Assembly: GCA_041483675.1 (NCBI GenBank)
Contig: JBGPGE010000170.1
Span: 1 to 6,982, forward strand
DNA from: 2-12-FULL-60-19 sp041483675
Lineage (GTDB): Bacteria > Desulfobacterota > Binatia > UBA9968
Direction of reading: 5' to 3'
DNA: 6,982 bases
Shown piece by piece: positions 1 to 5,568 of the stretch. Numbering within the stretch: position 1 is the stretch's first letter; the number at the start of each line of letters is the position of its first letter. A program made the translations under genes and the position numbers. The notes under the pieces were generated by a model that saw only the letters and a list, made by a program, of their open reading frames with translations, made no database searches and had not been told where the DNA came from.

Positions 1-426
1 AACGGTGTTGAAAACTAAAGTGTCGGCGTTCAGCAGATCCTGTCTGAACGCTTCCACCGTGCTGATGTCGCGAGCAGGCGCGTCGGCGCGGGTGAAGATC
101 CCAATGCCTACGCGGCCGATTATGGGATGATCCCCGGAGACGACCTTTCCGGACTTGATCAACTCGGCGACGAAGTTGGGCTGAATGATCAGAACGTCGG
201 CCACTTCGCCATCAGTCACCTTCTTGTGTATGACCGGGGAGAGGCCAAACACAAACTCAACTTGGTGTCCACTGTCGCGACGGAACGCTTTACCGATCTC
301 AATCAATGCAGGTTCAAGCGGATTGTCGCTCAAAACCTTGATCTTCTCTTGGGCTCGCGCCGGTGACTGAAACGTTATAAACCCAAGCGCACATAGCGCA
401 GTCAACACGCTGAGAAAACTCTTCAT
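1..426 (-). CDS. Secreted ModA-like substrate-binding protein, 5' part only (gene runs off the left edge)
   Basis: The frame is open from ATG at 426 to the window edge (142 codons, C-terminus missing), with an AGGGGG ribosome site at 435-440, 8 nt upstream. Residues 1-25 form a Sec signal peptide: MKSF start, hydrophobic core LSVLTALCALGFITF, and a probable cut after ARA before QEKIK. The mature part begins KIKVLSDNPLEPALIEIGKAF, followed by a Gly-His-Gln-Val-Glu-Phe strand, a GLSPVIHKKV segment and ADVLIIQP. This is the order seen in type 2 periplasmic binding proteins of the ModA (molybdate) class: a V..NPL..AL.EI.KAF start, an FG.S loop, then ADV.I. It probably captures a small ligand in the periplasm or at the cell surface, but the ligand cannot be read from this half. 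No permease or ATPase is visible. The start lies 26 nt past an attC-like cleavage point, so it could be a gene cassette. The alternative is a chromosomal gene next to an old integron end. Confidence 0.8.
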   Translation of the reverse strand, partial: MKSFLSVLTALCALGFITFQSPARAQEKIKVLSDNPLEPALIEIGKAFRRDSGHQVEFVFGLSPVIHKKVTDGEVADVLIIQPNFVAELIKSGKVVSGDHPIIGRVGIGIFTRADAPARDISTVEAFRQDLLNADTLVFNTV

Positions 427-446
427 GGTCTACGCCCCCTTATGCC

Positions 447-526
447 GCCGAACGTTCGCGCTCAGGGGCCGGAACCAGCAAGCGAAACGCCGCTGGGTGA
501 CGGTCCCCTACAGCGCGGGGTTAGGC
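447..526 (-). mobile_element. attC-like recombination site (integron cassette end)
   Basis: An 80-bp imperfect palindrome. On the minus strand it starts with GCCTAAC (526-520, fits RYYYAAC) and ends with GTTCGGC (453-447, fits GTTRRRY except one position). The arms pair 6 of 7 at the ends. Inside, CGCGCT (457-462) pairs with AGCGCG (512-517), AGGGG (464-468) with CCCCT (505-509), CC (469-470) with GG (502-503), leaving T504 unpaired, and CCAGC (475-479) with GCTGG (492-496). The apical hairpin is GCG-AAA-CGC (482-490). Nested stems broken by small asymmetric loops and an extrahelical base are the structure IntI recognises in folded attC. It begins 15 nt after the FRG stop, and the next ORF starts 26 nt beyond the predicted cut between G453 and T452. 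It could also act as a transcription terminator, but no T-run follows. Confidence 0.75.
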
Positions 527-541
527 CTGGCATGGCTCAAG

Positions 542-2527
542 CTACTCTCCGAATATGTCTTTCACGTTCTCCTTGGCAGAATTGTGTATGTACACGCGAT
601 CTACTCCCTTGGCCAACGTCGCATCGCTCGTTCCGCGTACCTGAGTCGAGTTGATTAAAGGCCACCAGCTTTTTGGGAGATCAAAATTGTCGCCCATCCC
701 GCCAGATGTAATGTAGAACACATTATCTTCCAGCGTATATATCCCGCCGAATTTAGCTTTGAGACGCGAATGAAGAAAAGGCAGTAGGTCACGAAAAAAG
801 GCGGCCGGCTTTTCCACCTGCTCGTTTCGCGCAGCATCCAGATCGAAGATTTCATCGAATCTCAAACTGTGGGTAATAACTCTTTGGGAGTCTTTGATAT
901 CTCCCTTCGTCCCCGGTCGATGGAAATGAATGACCACCTCATGAGTCGACTTGTCCCACGGCCGCGCGTAGACATCGTCAACTCTTCCCCACCGTCCAAT
1001 ATCCGCAAAAGCCGGAAGGCTCTTTGGATCGAATTGTGAGGGGATACGAACGATTCCCCACGCCTTTACGGAAGACATGTACTCGCCTGACAGGTCGATA
1101 TAGTGGGTTTCGACGGGTGTATGATGTTCCCGTATCCAGTATCCCTCGTTGTTTTTCAGGAAATCGTCCACTTGCGACAGAAAAGCGCCATATGCGCTCG
1201 CCATTTTTCTTGCCTCTACGAGAGCAAGCTCTTGCGTCGACGCACCATTTATCGAGTTTAGCGCGAATACAACCACCAAGGGAGCCTTGCTCGTGACCTC
1301 GCGATACGGTCCTTTCGGACTGAAAGCGACGGGCAGGTTGACCGCGGGTGCCTTGCTGCCTAGGTCCAGCGAAAGGGTTTCTTCCCCCTTGCTATCGCTT
1401 GCAAGATTCGCGCAAACCGCCGAGGTTACTTCCGCGAGGGCGATTGCCAGTTCCTCATCATTCGGCAAGAGAGCGGCCCGCGTGATGTTATGTCTTGGGT
1501 TTTCGTAAGTGTGCCCGTCATGGAGAAAAGCACAACTCACCGCGGCTGACCGCTCAATGATGGACCACCAAGTCAGTTCGGTTAACAGAGGCGGCAAGGG
1601 TGCTCCTTCTCTCCCACTCAGCGAAAAGAACCGCGCGGACTGAGCCAGCGGACGACGGAATGGTAGTGCCACGGAAGTCAACTCCAGACACGTTGGCTGA
1701 ATCCCACTCTTTTCAAACATTTGTTTGTTGTCTCCCCACTTGTCTCGCTCTTCGCGCGCCGTGATTTTCAAACCATTCGGTATACTGGCAATCTCGAATG
1801 AGAAGAGCCTATCCAAAAAGTTCAGGTCAATGGCCCATAAGAGACCGATCTGACCTGCTGGCGGCGGTTGCGATCCCCCTCCAGTCGCAAAGAATGCGGC
1901 TACCTCAGGATTGGTCGATACATCTAGGAGTGCGCTGGGAGCGCCGCTGTAGTGCCGGACAGCAGCACGCTTCTGGAGATCGTCCAGACGCGCTACCTCC
2001 GGAATATGAGCAGCACGCTCTATGGCGGTACGCTCACTAGAGTCGCGTTTGCCTAGTTCCTTTTCCACTTCCGCAGCCGACTCTTCGATCACACGTTGGG
2101 GCTTAACCTCTTCATACCAGTCACCAAAGTGGTCCCTTGGGTCTTTGCCCTGAGGACCGCTGAAGGCGTGAGTAGGGAACTCCTGTCCATTAAATATAAT
2201 TTTAGGTGGATCATCCACACGGAATCGTCTCCGTGGCATCGGCTCGCGTCGTGGGCCACGTAAACGAGTGGGCAGCAGGCGTTGGGTGATTTCCGATTGG
2301 CCTCGGAAATAAAGATGATCGGTGAACAGGCTGGCTGTTCCGGCTTCCACCCGTTGTGATTGGATCGTGGTGGTGGTTTGGAGCAGCGCTTGCAACGCAA
2401 GCTTCACATCACGATAAACGAAGATGTGAAACTGGGAACCTGCGATGTCCCAATTGGGCGGGGACATCGGGCTGTAGGAGAAGTAAATGTGCCCTTCGGG
2501 GCGAGGCAGCTTCGTGTAAGGGGGCAT
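542..2527 (-). CDS. FRG-domain protein, 661 aa, probable integron gene cassette
   Basis: The start ATG at 2527 has AGAGGTG just upstream (GAGG about 7 nt away) and the stop is TAG at 542-544. FRG-domain (Pfam FRG) signatures appear in order: YFRGQ at residues 73-77, LLPTRLR at 84-90, RHYSGAPSALLDVSTNPEVA at 191-210 continuing into AFFAT, and RRPLAQSARFF at about 291-301. These match the family pattern FRGQ / LLP.L.R / QH.G.PT.LLD.T.NP..A..FA / R...Q.G.F. The 100-residue stretch between the first and second blocks, rich in charge, is longer than usual. Residues about 340-661 match nothing I recognise. There is no signal peptide or membrane segment, so it is likely cytosolic. The biochemical activity of FRG domains is not settled; they recur in mobile and accessory DNA. 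GC is visibly lower than in the genes to the right. An attC-like site follows 15 nt after the stop and an integron integrase remnant lies upstream, which supports acquisition as a cassette. The FRG call is strong; any cellular role is unknown. Confidence 0.85.
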   Translation of the reverse strand: MPPYTKLPRPEGHIYFSYSPMSPPNWDIAGSQFHIFVYRDVKLALQALLQTTTTIQSQRVEAGTASLFTDHLYFRGQSEITQRLLPTRLRGPRREPMPRRRFRVDDPPKIIFNGQEFPTHAFSGPQGKDPRDHFGDWYEEVKPQRVIEESAAEVEKELGKRDSSERTAIERAAHIPEVARLDDLQKRAAVRHYSGAPSALLDVSTNPEVAAFFATGGGSQPPPAGQIGLLWAIDLNFLDRLFSFEIASIPNGLKITAREERDKWGDNKQMFEKSGIQPTCLELTSVALPFRRPLAQSARFFSLSGREGAPLPPLLTELTWWSIIERSAAVSCAFLHDGHTYENPRHNITRAALLPNDEELAIALAEVTSAVCANLASDSKGEETLSLDLGSKAPAVNLPVAFSPKGPYREVTSKAPLVVVFALNSINGASTQELALVEARKMASAYGAFLSQVDDFLKNNEGYWIREHHTPVETHYIDLSGEYMSSVKAWGIVRIPSQFDPKSLPAFADIGRWGRVDDVYARPWDKSTHEVVIHFHRPGTKGDIKDSQRVITHSLRFDEIFDLDAARNEQVEKPAAFFRDLLPFLHSRLKAKFGGIYTLEDNVFYITSGGMGDNFDLPKSWWPLINSTQVRGTSDATLAKGVDRVYIHNSAKENVKDIFGE

Positions 2528-2558
2528 GATGCACCTCTATTGGATCGATGCTGGCCTA

Positions 2559-2565
2559 ATTCAAC
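2559..2565 (-). other. Candidate attI/cassette junction core GTTGAAT
   Basis: On the minus strand this heptamer fits the integron core GTTRRRY exactly. It lies 154 nt beyond the integrase stop and 31 nt before the FRG start codon, where the first cassette junction of a same-orientation integron should be. A seven-base degenerate match is weak by itself. The support comes from position and from the clustered CAGCATA repeats next to it (2573-2588). No attC-like hairpin is found here, as expected if this is attI rather than attC. Confidence 0.4.
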
Positions 2566-2572
2566 TACTAAG

Positions 2573-2588
2573 TATGCTGACCAGCATA
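2573..2588. repeat. Perfect palindrome TATGCTG-AC-CAGCATA
   Basis: Two 7-bp arms (2573-2579 and 2582-2588) around a 2-bp centre, 8 bp upstream of the GTTGAAT core in the FRG direction. A further related CCAGCATC is on the minus strand at 2554-2547. The symmetry suggests a protein-binding site, either recombinase binding in attI or a repressor operator for the FRG gene. Confidence 0.55.
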
Positions 2589-2698
2589 ATTCGGTCACAT
2601 ATTTTTTGAATGCGACGCGACTGTCTTTGATTTTCTAGTGGTTGCCACGGAATTGTTTAAATCAGTAGCGCGACGAACACTGGTCAGCATAATTCTGT
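2582..2698 (+). repeat. Direct repeat pair CAGCATAATTC(G/T)GT, spaced 103 bp
   Basis: Copies are at 2582-2595 and 2685-2698, matching at 13 of 14 bases. The first copy shares its start with the TATGCTG/CAGCATA palindrome. The second begins the hairpin at 2683-2708. Both lie in the non-coding spacer between the integrase stop and the FRG gene, where an attI region with accessory integrase-binding repeats would be expected. Confidence 0.6.
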
Positions 2699-2708
2699 TA
2701 TAGCTGAC
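2683..2708. repeat. Hairpin GTCAGC-ATAA...TTAT-GCTGAC after the integrase stop
   Basis: GTCAGC (2683-2688) pairs with GCTGAC (2703-2708) and ATAA (2689-2692 region) with TTAT (2698-2701 region). The loop is TTCTG and one A is bulged. It starts 11 nt past the integrase stop codon on the minus strand. No T-run follows, so an intrinsic terminator is unlikely. It shares the CAGCATAATTC motif with the repeat 103 bp away. Confidence 0.5.
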
Positions 2709-2719
2709 AATAGCTTCAG

Positions 2720-2895
2720 TCACGTTTTCCACGACTCCAGAGGGCTGTGTACTCCCTTGCCTCCTCGGTTCAGCACGTGAGTATAGACCATCGTGGTGCT
2801 CACATCCTTATGGCCTAAAAGCTCCTGAGCGGTCCTAATATCGTAGCCCCCTTCCAGCAGGGCAGGTGAGTGGCAAAGGAATGGCGAGAGGGATG
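2720..2895 (-). pseudogene. Integron integrase (IntI-type tyrosine recombinase), frameshifted C-terminal remnant
   Basis: On the minus strand, 2886-2863 encodes RHSFATHL. After two extra bases (2862-2861) the frame shifts, and 2860-2720 encodes LLEGGYDIRTAQELLGHKDV, then STTMVYTHVLNRGGKGVHSP and LESWKT before a TGA. This is the IntI C-terminal signature: R-H of the conserved HxxR-region box, the LLGH box, and the catalytic Tyr in YTHV, followed by the RGG.GV.SPL tail typical of integron integrases rather than phage integrases. HL followed by LL, where the family has HLLE, suggests about 5 inserted bases. Upstream, weak resemblance (H-P-S-R-H for the usual H-T-F-R-H) fades by about 2895. The first 250 or so residues, including the catalytic Arg and Lys and the intI-specific insert, are absent. 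The gene is certainly non-functional as it stands. No start codon or ribosome site can be assigned. Confidence 0.85.
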
Positions 2896-3114
2896 GGAAC
2901 GGGAAGGGTTTGAAGTCAGGACTTTCACGTTTGGATCGCCCATTGGAACTGTCCTAGCCGCTCAATTGGAAAGCTGCGGCAATCCATACTCCAATGCGGC
3001 GGGCCGCGTCAAGCGCTATTTCGAGGAGCGCAAAGCGCAGAGCGCAAGGAGCAGAGAGAGGATGGCCCAACTCTTTTGGTAAAGCGTGCATCGATGTGCT
3101 AAGAGCACGTTGTC
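2896..3114. other. Non-coding junction between the integron remnant and the chromosomal block
   Basis: No convincing gene on either strand. The first part is G-rich (gggatgggaacgggaaggg on the plus strand), where integrase similarity is lost. A short frame can be read on the plus strand across the integrase remnant, but it resembles nothing known to me. A 3 x 7-bp tandem repeat lies at 3027-3047. Just before the amidohydrolase start, GTGCT-AAG-AGCAC (3096-3108) makes a small hairpin that could affect translation initiation. Confidence 0.5.
3027..3047 (+). repeat. Three tandem 7-mers AGCGCAA / AGCGCAG / AGCGCAA
   Basis: The three units are contiguous, differ at one base in the middle unit, and are followed by a purine-rich run (ggagcagagagagga). 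They lie in the non-coding spacer about 70 bp upstream of the amidohydrolase start. No function can be assigned. Confidence 0.6.
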
Positions 3115-4884
3115 GTGCGGCGATCGAAGACAGAAATACAGAGACTCATCAAGGCGGCGTTGGGAGAGATCAAAGCCGATCTCATCGTCACCGGCGGCAG
3201 GCTCGTCAACGTCTATTCGGGAGAGATCCTTAACGGGATGGAGATCGCGGTTCTCGATGGCAGGATCTGTTATGTCGGGCCGAGCGCGGCGCACGCGCGC
3301 GGGGAGAAAACCGAGATCCTCGACGCGCGCGGCCTCACCGTCTCGCCCGGCTTCATCGACGCCCACACGCACATCGGCCACTTTTGCCGCCCCTACGAGC
3401 ATCTCCAAGCCTATCTGCCTCACGGAACCACCGCGCTCGTCGCTTCGTGCGACGAGCCGGCCACCGTCTTCGGTTTCAACGGCGCCAAATTTTTTCTCGA
3501 CGAAGTCGCGGCGCATCCGCTCCGCGTCTTCACCCTGCTCTCCATGGTCGCGCCGCAGGATCCGCTGTTGTGCAGCACGCCGGGCTATTCCCAGGCCGAG
3601 GTGGCGGAGGCCTTGGCCGACCCGCGAGTTCTCGGACTCGGAGAAATCGTCTCCTGGCTCCGCCTGCTGCAGGGGGACGAGGAGCTTGTGGAACGGATCG
3701 AGATGGCGTTGCGGCAGGGGAAGATCATTCACGGCCACACGGCCGGCGCGAGGGACGCCAAGCTCTGCGCAATAGCGGCGGCGGGTGTTTCCTCCTGCCA
3801 CGAGCCGATCAACGAGACGGACGCGCTGGAGCGGCTGCGCCTGGGTTACTGGACCATGTTGCGCGAAGGCTCCTTTCGCCGCGACCTGGAGACGACGCTT
3901 AAACCGCTTGTCAACCGCGGCGTCAGCCTTCAGCGCTTGATCTTAGTCACCGACGGTATGGCGCCGGACGACGCGGCGGCCGACGGACACCTGGATTTTG
4001 TCGTGCGTCGCGCGATCGGTCTGGGATTATCTCCCGCGCAAGCGATTCAAGCCGTAACGTTGAATGCGGCGACCTATTCGGGCCTGGAGCAGGAGATCGG
4101 CGGGATCGCGCCCGGGCGTATGGCGGATATCGCGTTTCTCGAAGATCTGAACGAAGTGAGGGTCCATTCCACCATGATAGGAGGCAAGATCGTGGCGGCT
4201 GAGGGCAAGTCGTTAGTCAGCGCGCGCCCCATCGCCGTGCCTCAGGAGATGGTTCGATCTTTGCGCCTGACGCCGAACGTATCGCCGGCGGCGTTTCGCA
4301 TCGCCTGCTCCTCCCGCCGCGCACGGGTTCGGGCTATAGAATTGGTGAGCCAGAACATCACGCGCGAGACCATCCTCGACCTCCCGTCTAGCGACGGCGC
4401 GCTTCACGCCGATGAGCAAGGCGACCTGCTGAAGGTCGCCGTTTTCGAGCGTCACAAGCCGCAAGGAGGCGTCACGCTCGGCTTGCTCAAAGGCTTCGGC
4501 GCGCGGGTGGGAGCGGTCGGAGCGACGATCAACCTTGACGACAATACGTTGATGGTGGTGGGGAGCAGCGACGAGGATATGGTGCTGTGCGCCAATGTCC
4601 TGATCGAGGCCGGCGGCGGGATCGCCGTGGTGGATCGCCGGCAGGTGCTCGAGAAAGCCGAATTTCCCGTGGGCGGCATCTTCTCGCTCGAGCCGTGGCA
4701 ACAGGTGGCCGAGCGGCTCGGCCGAATCCACCGCCGGCTGAGGGATCTCGGCTCGCCGTTTGCCAAGCCGGTTTATGCGCTGGGCTTTTTAACTTTCGTG
4801 ACCCTTCCCGCGCTTAGGATCACGGCACGAGGCCTGATCGCGGCCAAGGAGAGAAAAATAGTTCCGCTGTTTATCGACGGCTGA
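3115..4884 (+). CDS. ade: Adenine deaminase-type amidohydrolase, 589 aa
   Basis: It probably removes the 6-amino group of adenine, giving hypoxanthine and ammonia (purine salvage, cytosol), or acts on a related compound. The GTG start at 3115 is chosen because an in-frame TAA lies at 3100-3102; no strong ribosome site is visible. The metal-dependent hydrolase layout is clear: N-terminal ADLIVTGGRLVNVYSGEI, PGFIDAHTHIG with His84 and His86, LPHGTTALVAS, Glu177 in LGLGEIVSW, His206/His208 in IHGHTAG, His229-Glu230 in CHEP, LREGS, Asp280 in LVTDGM, and IAPGRMADI. Residues about 420-585 are the adenine deaminase C-terminal domain, with LGLLKGFG (455-462), GSSDEDM (483-489) and the end LPALRITARGL. 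The length equals that of E. coli Ade (588 aa). Some family motifs are altered: CDEPATV for the usual DPHEIANV, and TDG for TDD, so substrate preference may differ. It converges on the bactofilin gene with a 5-nt gap. Confidence 0.85.
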   Translation: MRRSKTEIQRLIKAALGEIKADLIVTGGRLVNVYSGEILNGMEIAVLDGRICYVGPSAAHARGEKTEILDARGLTVSPGFIDAHTHIGHFCRPYEHLQAYLPHGTTALVASCDEPATVFGFNGAKFFLDEVAAHPLRVFTLLSMVAPQDPLLCSTPGYSQAEVAEALADPRVLGLGEIVSWLRLLQGDEELVERIEMALRQGKIIHGHTAGARDAKLCAIAAAGVSSCHEPINETDALERLRLGYWTMLREGSFRRDLETTLKPLVNRGVSLQRLILVTDGMAPDDAAADGHLDFVVRRAIGLGLSPAQAIQAVTLNAATYSGLEQEIGGIAPGRMADIAFLEDLNEVRVHSTMIGGKIVAAEGKSLVSARPIAVPQEMVRSLRLTPNVSPAAFRIACSSRRARVRAIELVSQNITRETILDLPSSDGALHADEQGDLLKVAVFERHKPQGGVTLGLLKGFGARVGAVGATINLDDNTLMVVGSSDEDMVLCANVLIEAGGGIAVVDRRQVLEKAEFPVGGIFSLEPWQQVAERLGRIHRRLRDLGSPFAKPVYALGFLTFVTLPALRITARGLIAAKERKIVPLFIDG

Positions 4885-4889
4885 CGCTA

Positions 4890-5306
4890 TCAGGAGAGGT
4901 CGTCGGGTTTTCGGTTCACGATATCCTGGCGGAGCAGCGGCAGCACCTTGGTTTCCTTTTTCATGATGCAGCGGCCTTCGAGGATGGCGCCGTCGCCCAT
5001 CACCAGGCTTTGCATGTAGAGGTCGCCGACCACGACTCCCGGCGGTTGGATTTCGATCTTTTTCTCGGCGTGGATATCCCCCGTCACTTTGCCGCGGATC
5101 ACGGCGGAGGTGGCGTTGATCTTGCCTTTGATGTTTCCCTGTTCTCCGATCGTGACGGTGCCGTGGACCAGGATCTCGCCTTCAACCTCGCCCTCGATCG
5201 TGGTCGCGCCTTCGAATAGAAGTCGGCCGTGCACTTTCGTCCCCGGCCCGAGATAGGTCCCCGAATCGGAGAATCGCGCCAACCCGGGTCTGTTCGTCTC
5301 TGCCAT
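4890..5306 (-). CDS. Bactofilin (polymer-forming cytoskeletal protein), 138 aa
   Basis: The start is ATG at 5306, with GGAAGGG 7 nt upstream; the stop is TGA at 4892-4890. Residues about 16-115 are one bactofilin domain (DUF583), a right-handed beta-helix seen here as repeating short strands and Gly turns: GTYLGPGTKVHGRLLFEGAT, then IEGEVEGEILVHGTVTIGE, IKGKINATSAVIRGKVTGDI, and VVGDLYMQSLVMGDGAILEG. The N-terminus (MAETNRPGLARFSDS) and the C-terminal tail (MKKETKVLPLLRQDIVNRKP) are short and polar, as is usual. Family members self-assemble into nucleotide-free filaments, often at the inner membrane, for cell shape, stalks, chromosome or polar complexes. The usual partner, a LytM/M23 peptidase, is not in view. 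The gene is transcribed toward the amidohydrolase and away from the ubiD-type gene. No terminator is visible in the 5-nt convergent gap. Confidence 0.92.
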   Translation of the reverse strand: MAETNRPGLARFSDSGTYLGPGTKVHGRLLFEGATTIEGEVEGEILVHGTVTIGEQGNIKGKINATSAVIRGKVTGDIHAEKKIEIQPPGVVVGDLYMQSLVMGDGAILEGRCIMKKETKVLPLLRQDIVNRKPDDLS

Positions 5307-5379
5307 CTTTTTTCCCTTCCCGATTGCTGCCCATATTTAGTCCAGGCGGGCCTGTTTGTCCAGAGGCCAGTAAGAAGCA

Positions 5380-5484
5380 GGAATCGGGGGTTGGGAATTG
5401 GGAGTTGGAAATCGGGGAGAGAAAAGAACCCGTAAAGTGGGTTTTGAGTTTTACTCCAATTCCCAATCCCCAATTCCCAATTCC
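5380..5484. repeat. GGGAATT-rich imperfect inverted repeat in the divergent spacer
   Basis: The left arm 5380-5410 and right arm 5454-5484 (31 nt each) are inverted copies matching at 25 of 31 positions. Each arm is itself made of repeating TTGGGA/ATTGGG units. The 43-nt loop contains a smaller hairpin, AACCC (5427-5431) with GGGTT (5439-5443). It lies between two divergent genes, so a terminator role is unlikely. It looks like an intergenic interspersed repeat (REP/MITE-like), or a site that can extrude a cruciform. No target-site duplication is evident. Confidence 0.65.
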
Positions 5485-5488
5485 TACT

Positions 5489-5507
5489 CTTTCCGGGAAA
5501 GTTGACA
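5489..5507 (+). promoter_or_regulatory. Palindrome CTTTCC-G-GGAAAG abutting a TTGACA hexamer
   Basis: A perfect 6+1+6 palindrome (5489-5501) is followed at once by TTGACA (5502-5507), the sigma-70 -35 consensus, 61 nt upstream of the UbiD-family start. No good -10 box is found 16-18 bp downstream (around 5524-5530 the bases are tcaaagc), so promoter activity is uncertain. If real, the palindrome would be placed to act as an operator overlapping the -35 region. Confidence 0.25.
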
Positions 5508-5568
5508 TGGGAGAACGCTTCTGTCAAAGCACAACTAAAAGGCGGGCTCGAAACGACGGAGACATATC

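Larger units (their letters stand above)
447..2895 (-). mobile_element. Degenerate integron: intI remnant, attI-like region, FRG cassette, attC
   Basis: Read on the minus strand, four elements line up: the C-terminal end of an integron integrase (2895-2720), a spacer with a GTTGAAT core (2565-2559), a single-ORF unit (start 2527, stop 542) and an attC-like palindrome (526-447). The putative cassette runs from T2564 to G453, about 2112 nt, and 1986 nt of it is coding. The leader is 37 nt and the tail between stop and attC is 15 nt. This compactness is typical of cassettes. In most integrons the integrase faces away from its cassettes; here it has the same orientation, as described for a minority of chromosomal integrons. 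The integrase is broken, so the element can no longer move by itself. The right boundary is where integrase similarity stops (about 2890). The left boundary is unknown. Confidence 0.6.

Noticed and set aside
127..366. A 79-codon plus-strand frame at the left edge
   Set aside because: It is antisense to the binding-protein gene, which has a signal peptide and a good ribosome site.
447..2895. An insertion sequence or prophage as the source of the FRG gene
   Set aside because: No transposase, terminal inverted repeats with target duplication, or phage structural genes are present. The recombinase tail carries the integron-type ending RGG-x-GV-x-SPL.
2870..3082. A 70-codon plus-strand reading frame across the integrase remnant and junction
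   Set aside because: It overlaps the minus-strand integrase codons, lacks a ribosome site, and its protein matches no family I recognise.
3016..3801. A 261-codon minus-strand frame opposite the amidohydrolase start
   Set aside because: It is antisense to clear amidohydrolase motifs (DAHTH, HGTT), and its product is low-complexity and charged.
5427..5450. AACCC-GGGTT hairpin followed by TTTTGAGTTTT as an intrinsic terminator
   Set aside because: The stem is only 5 bp and A/T-flanked, and it lies between divergent genes where no transcript needs to end. It is more simply the loop of the larger inverted repeat.
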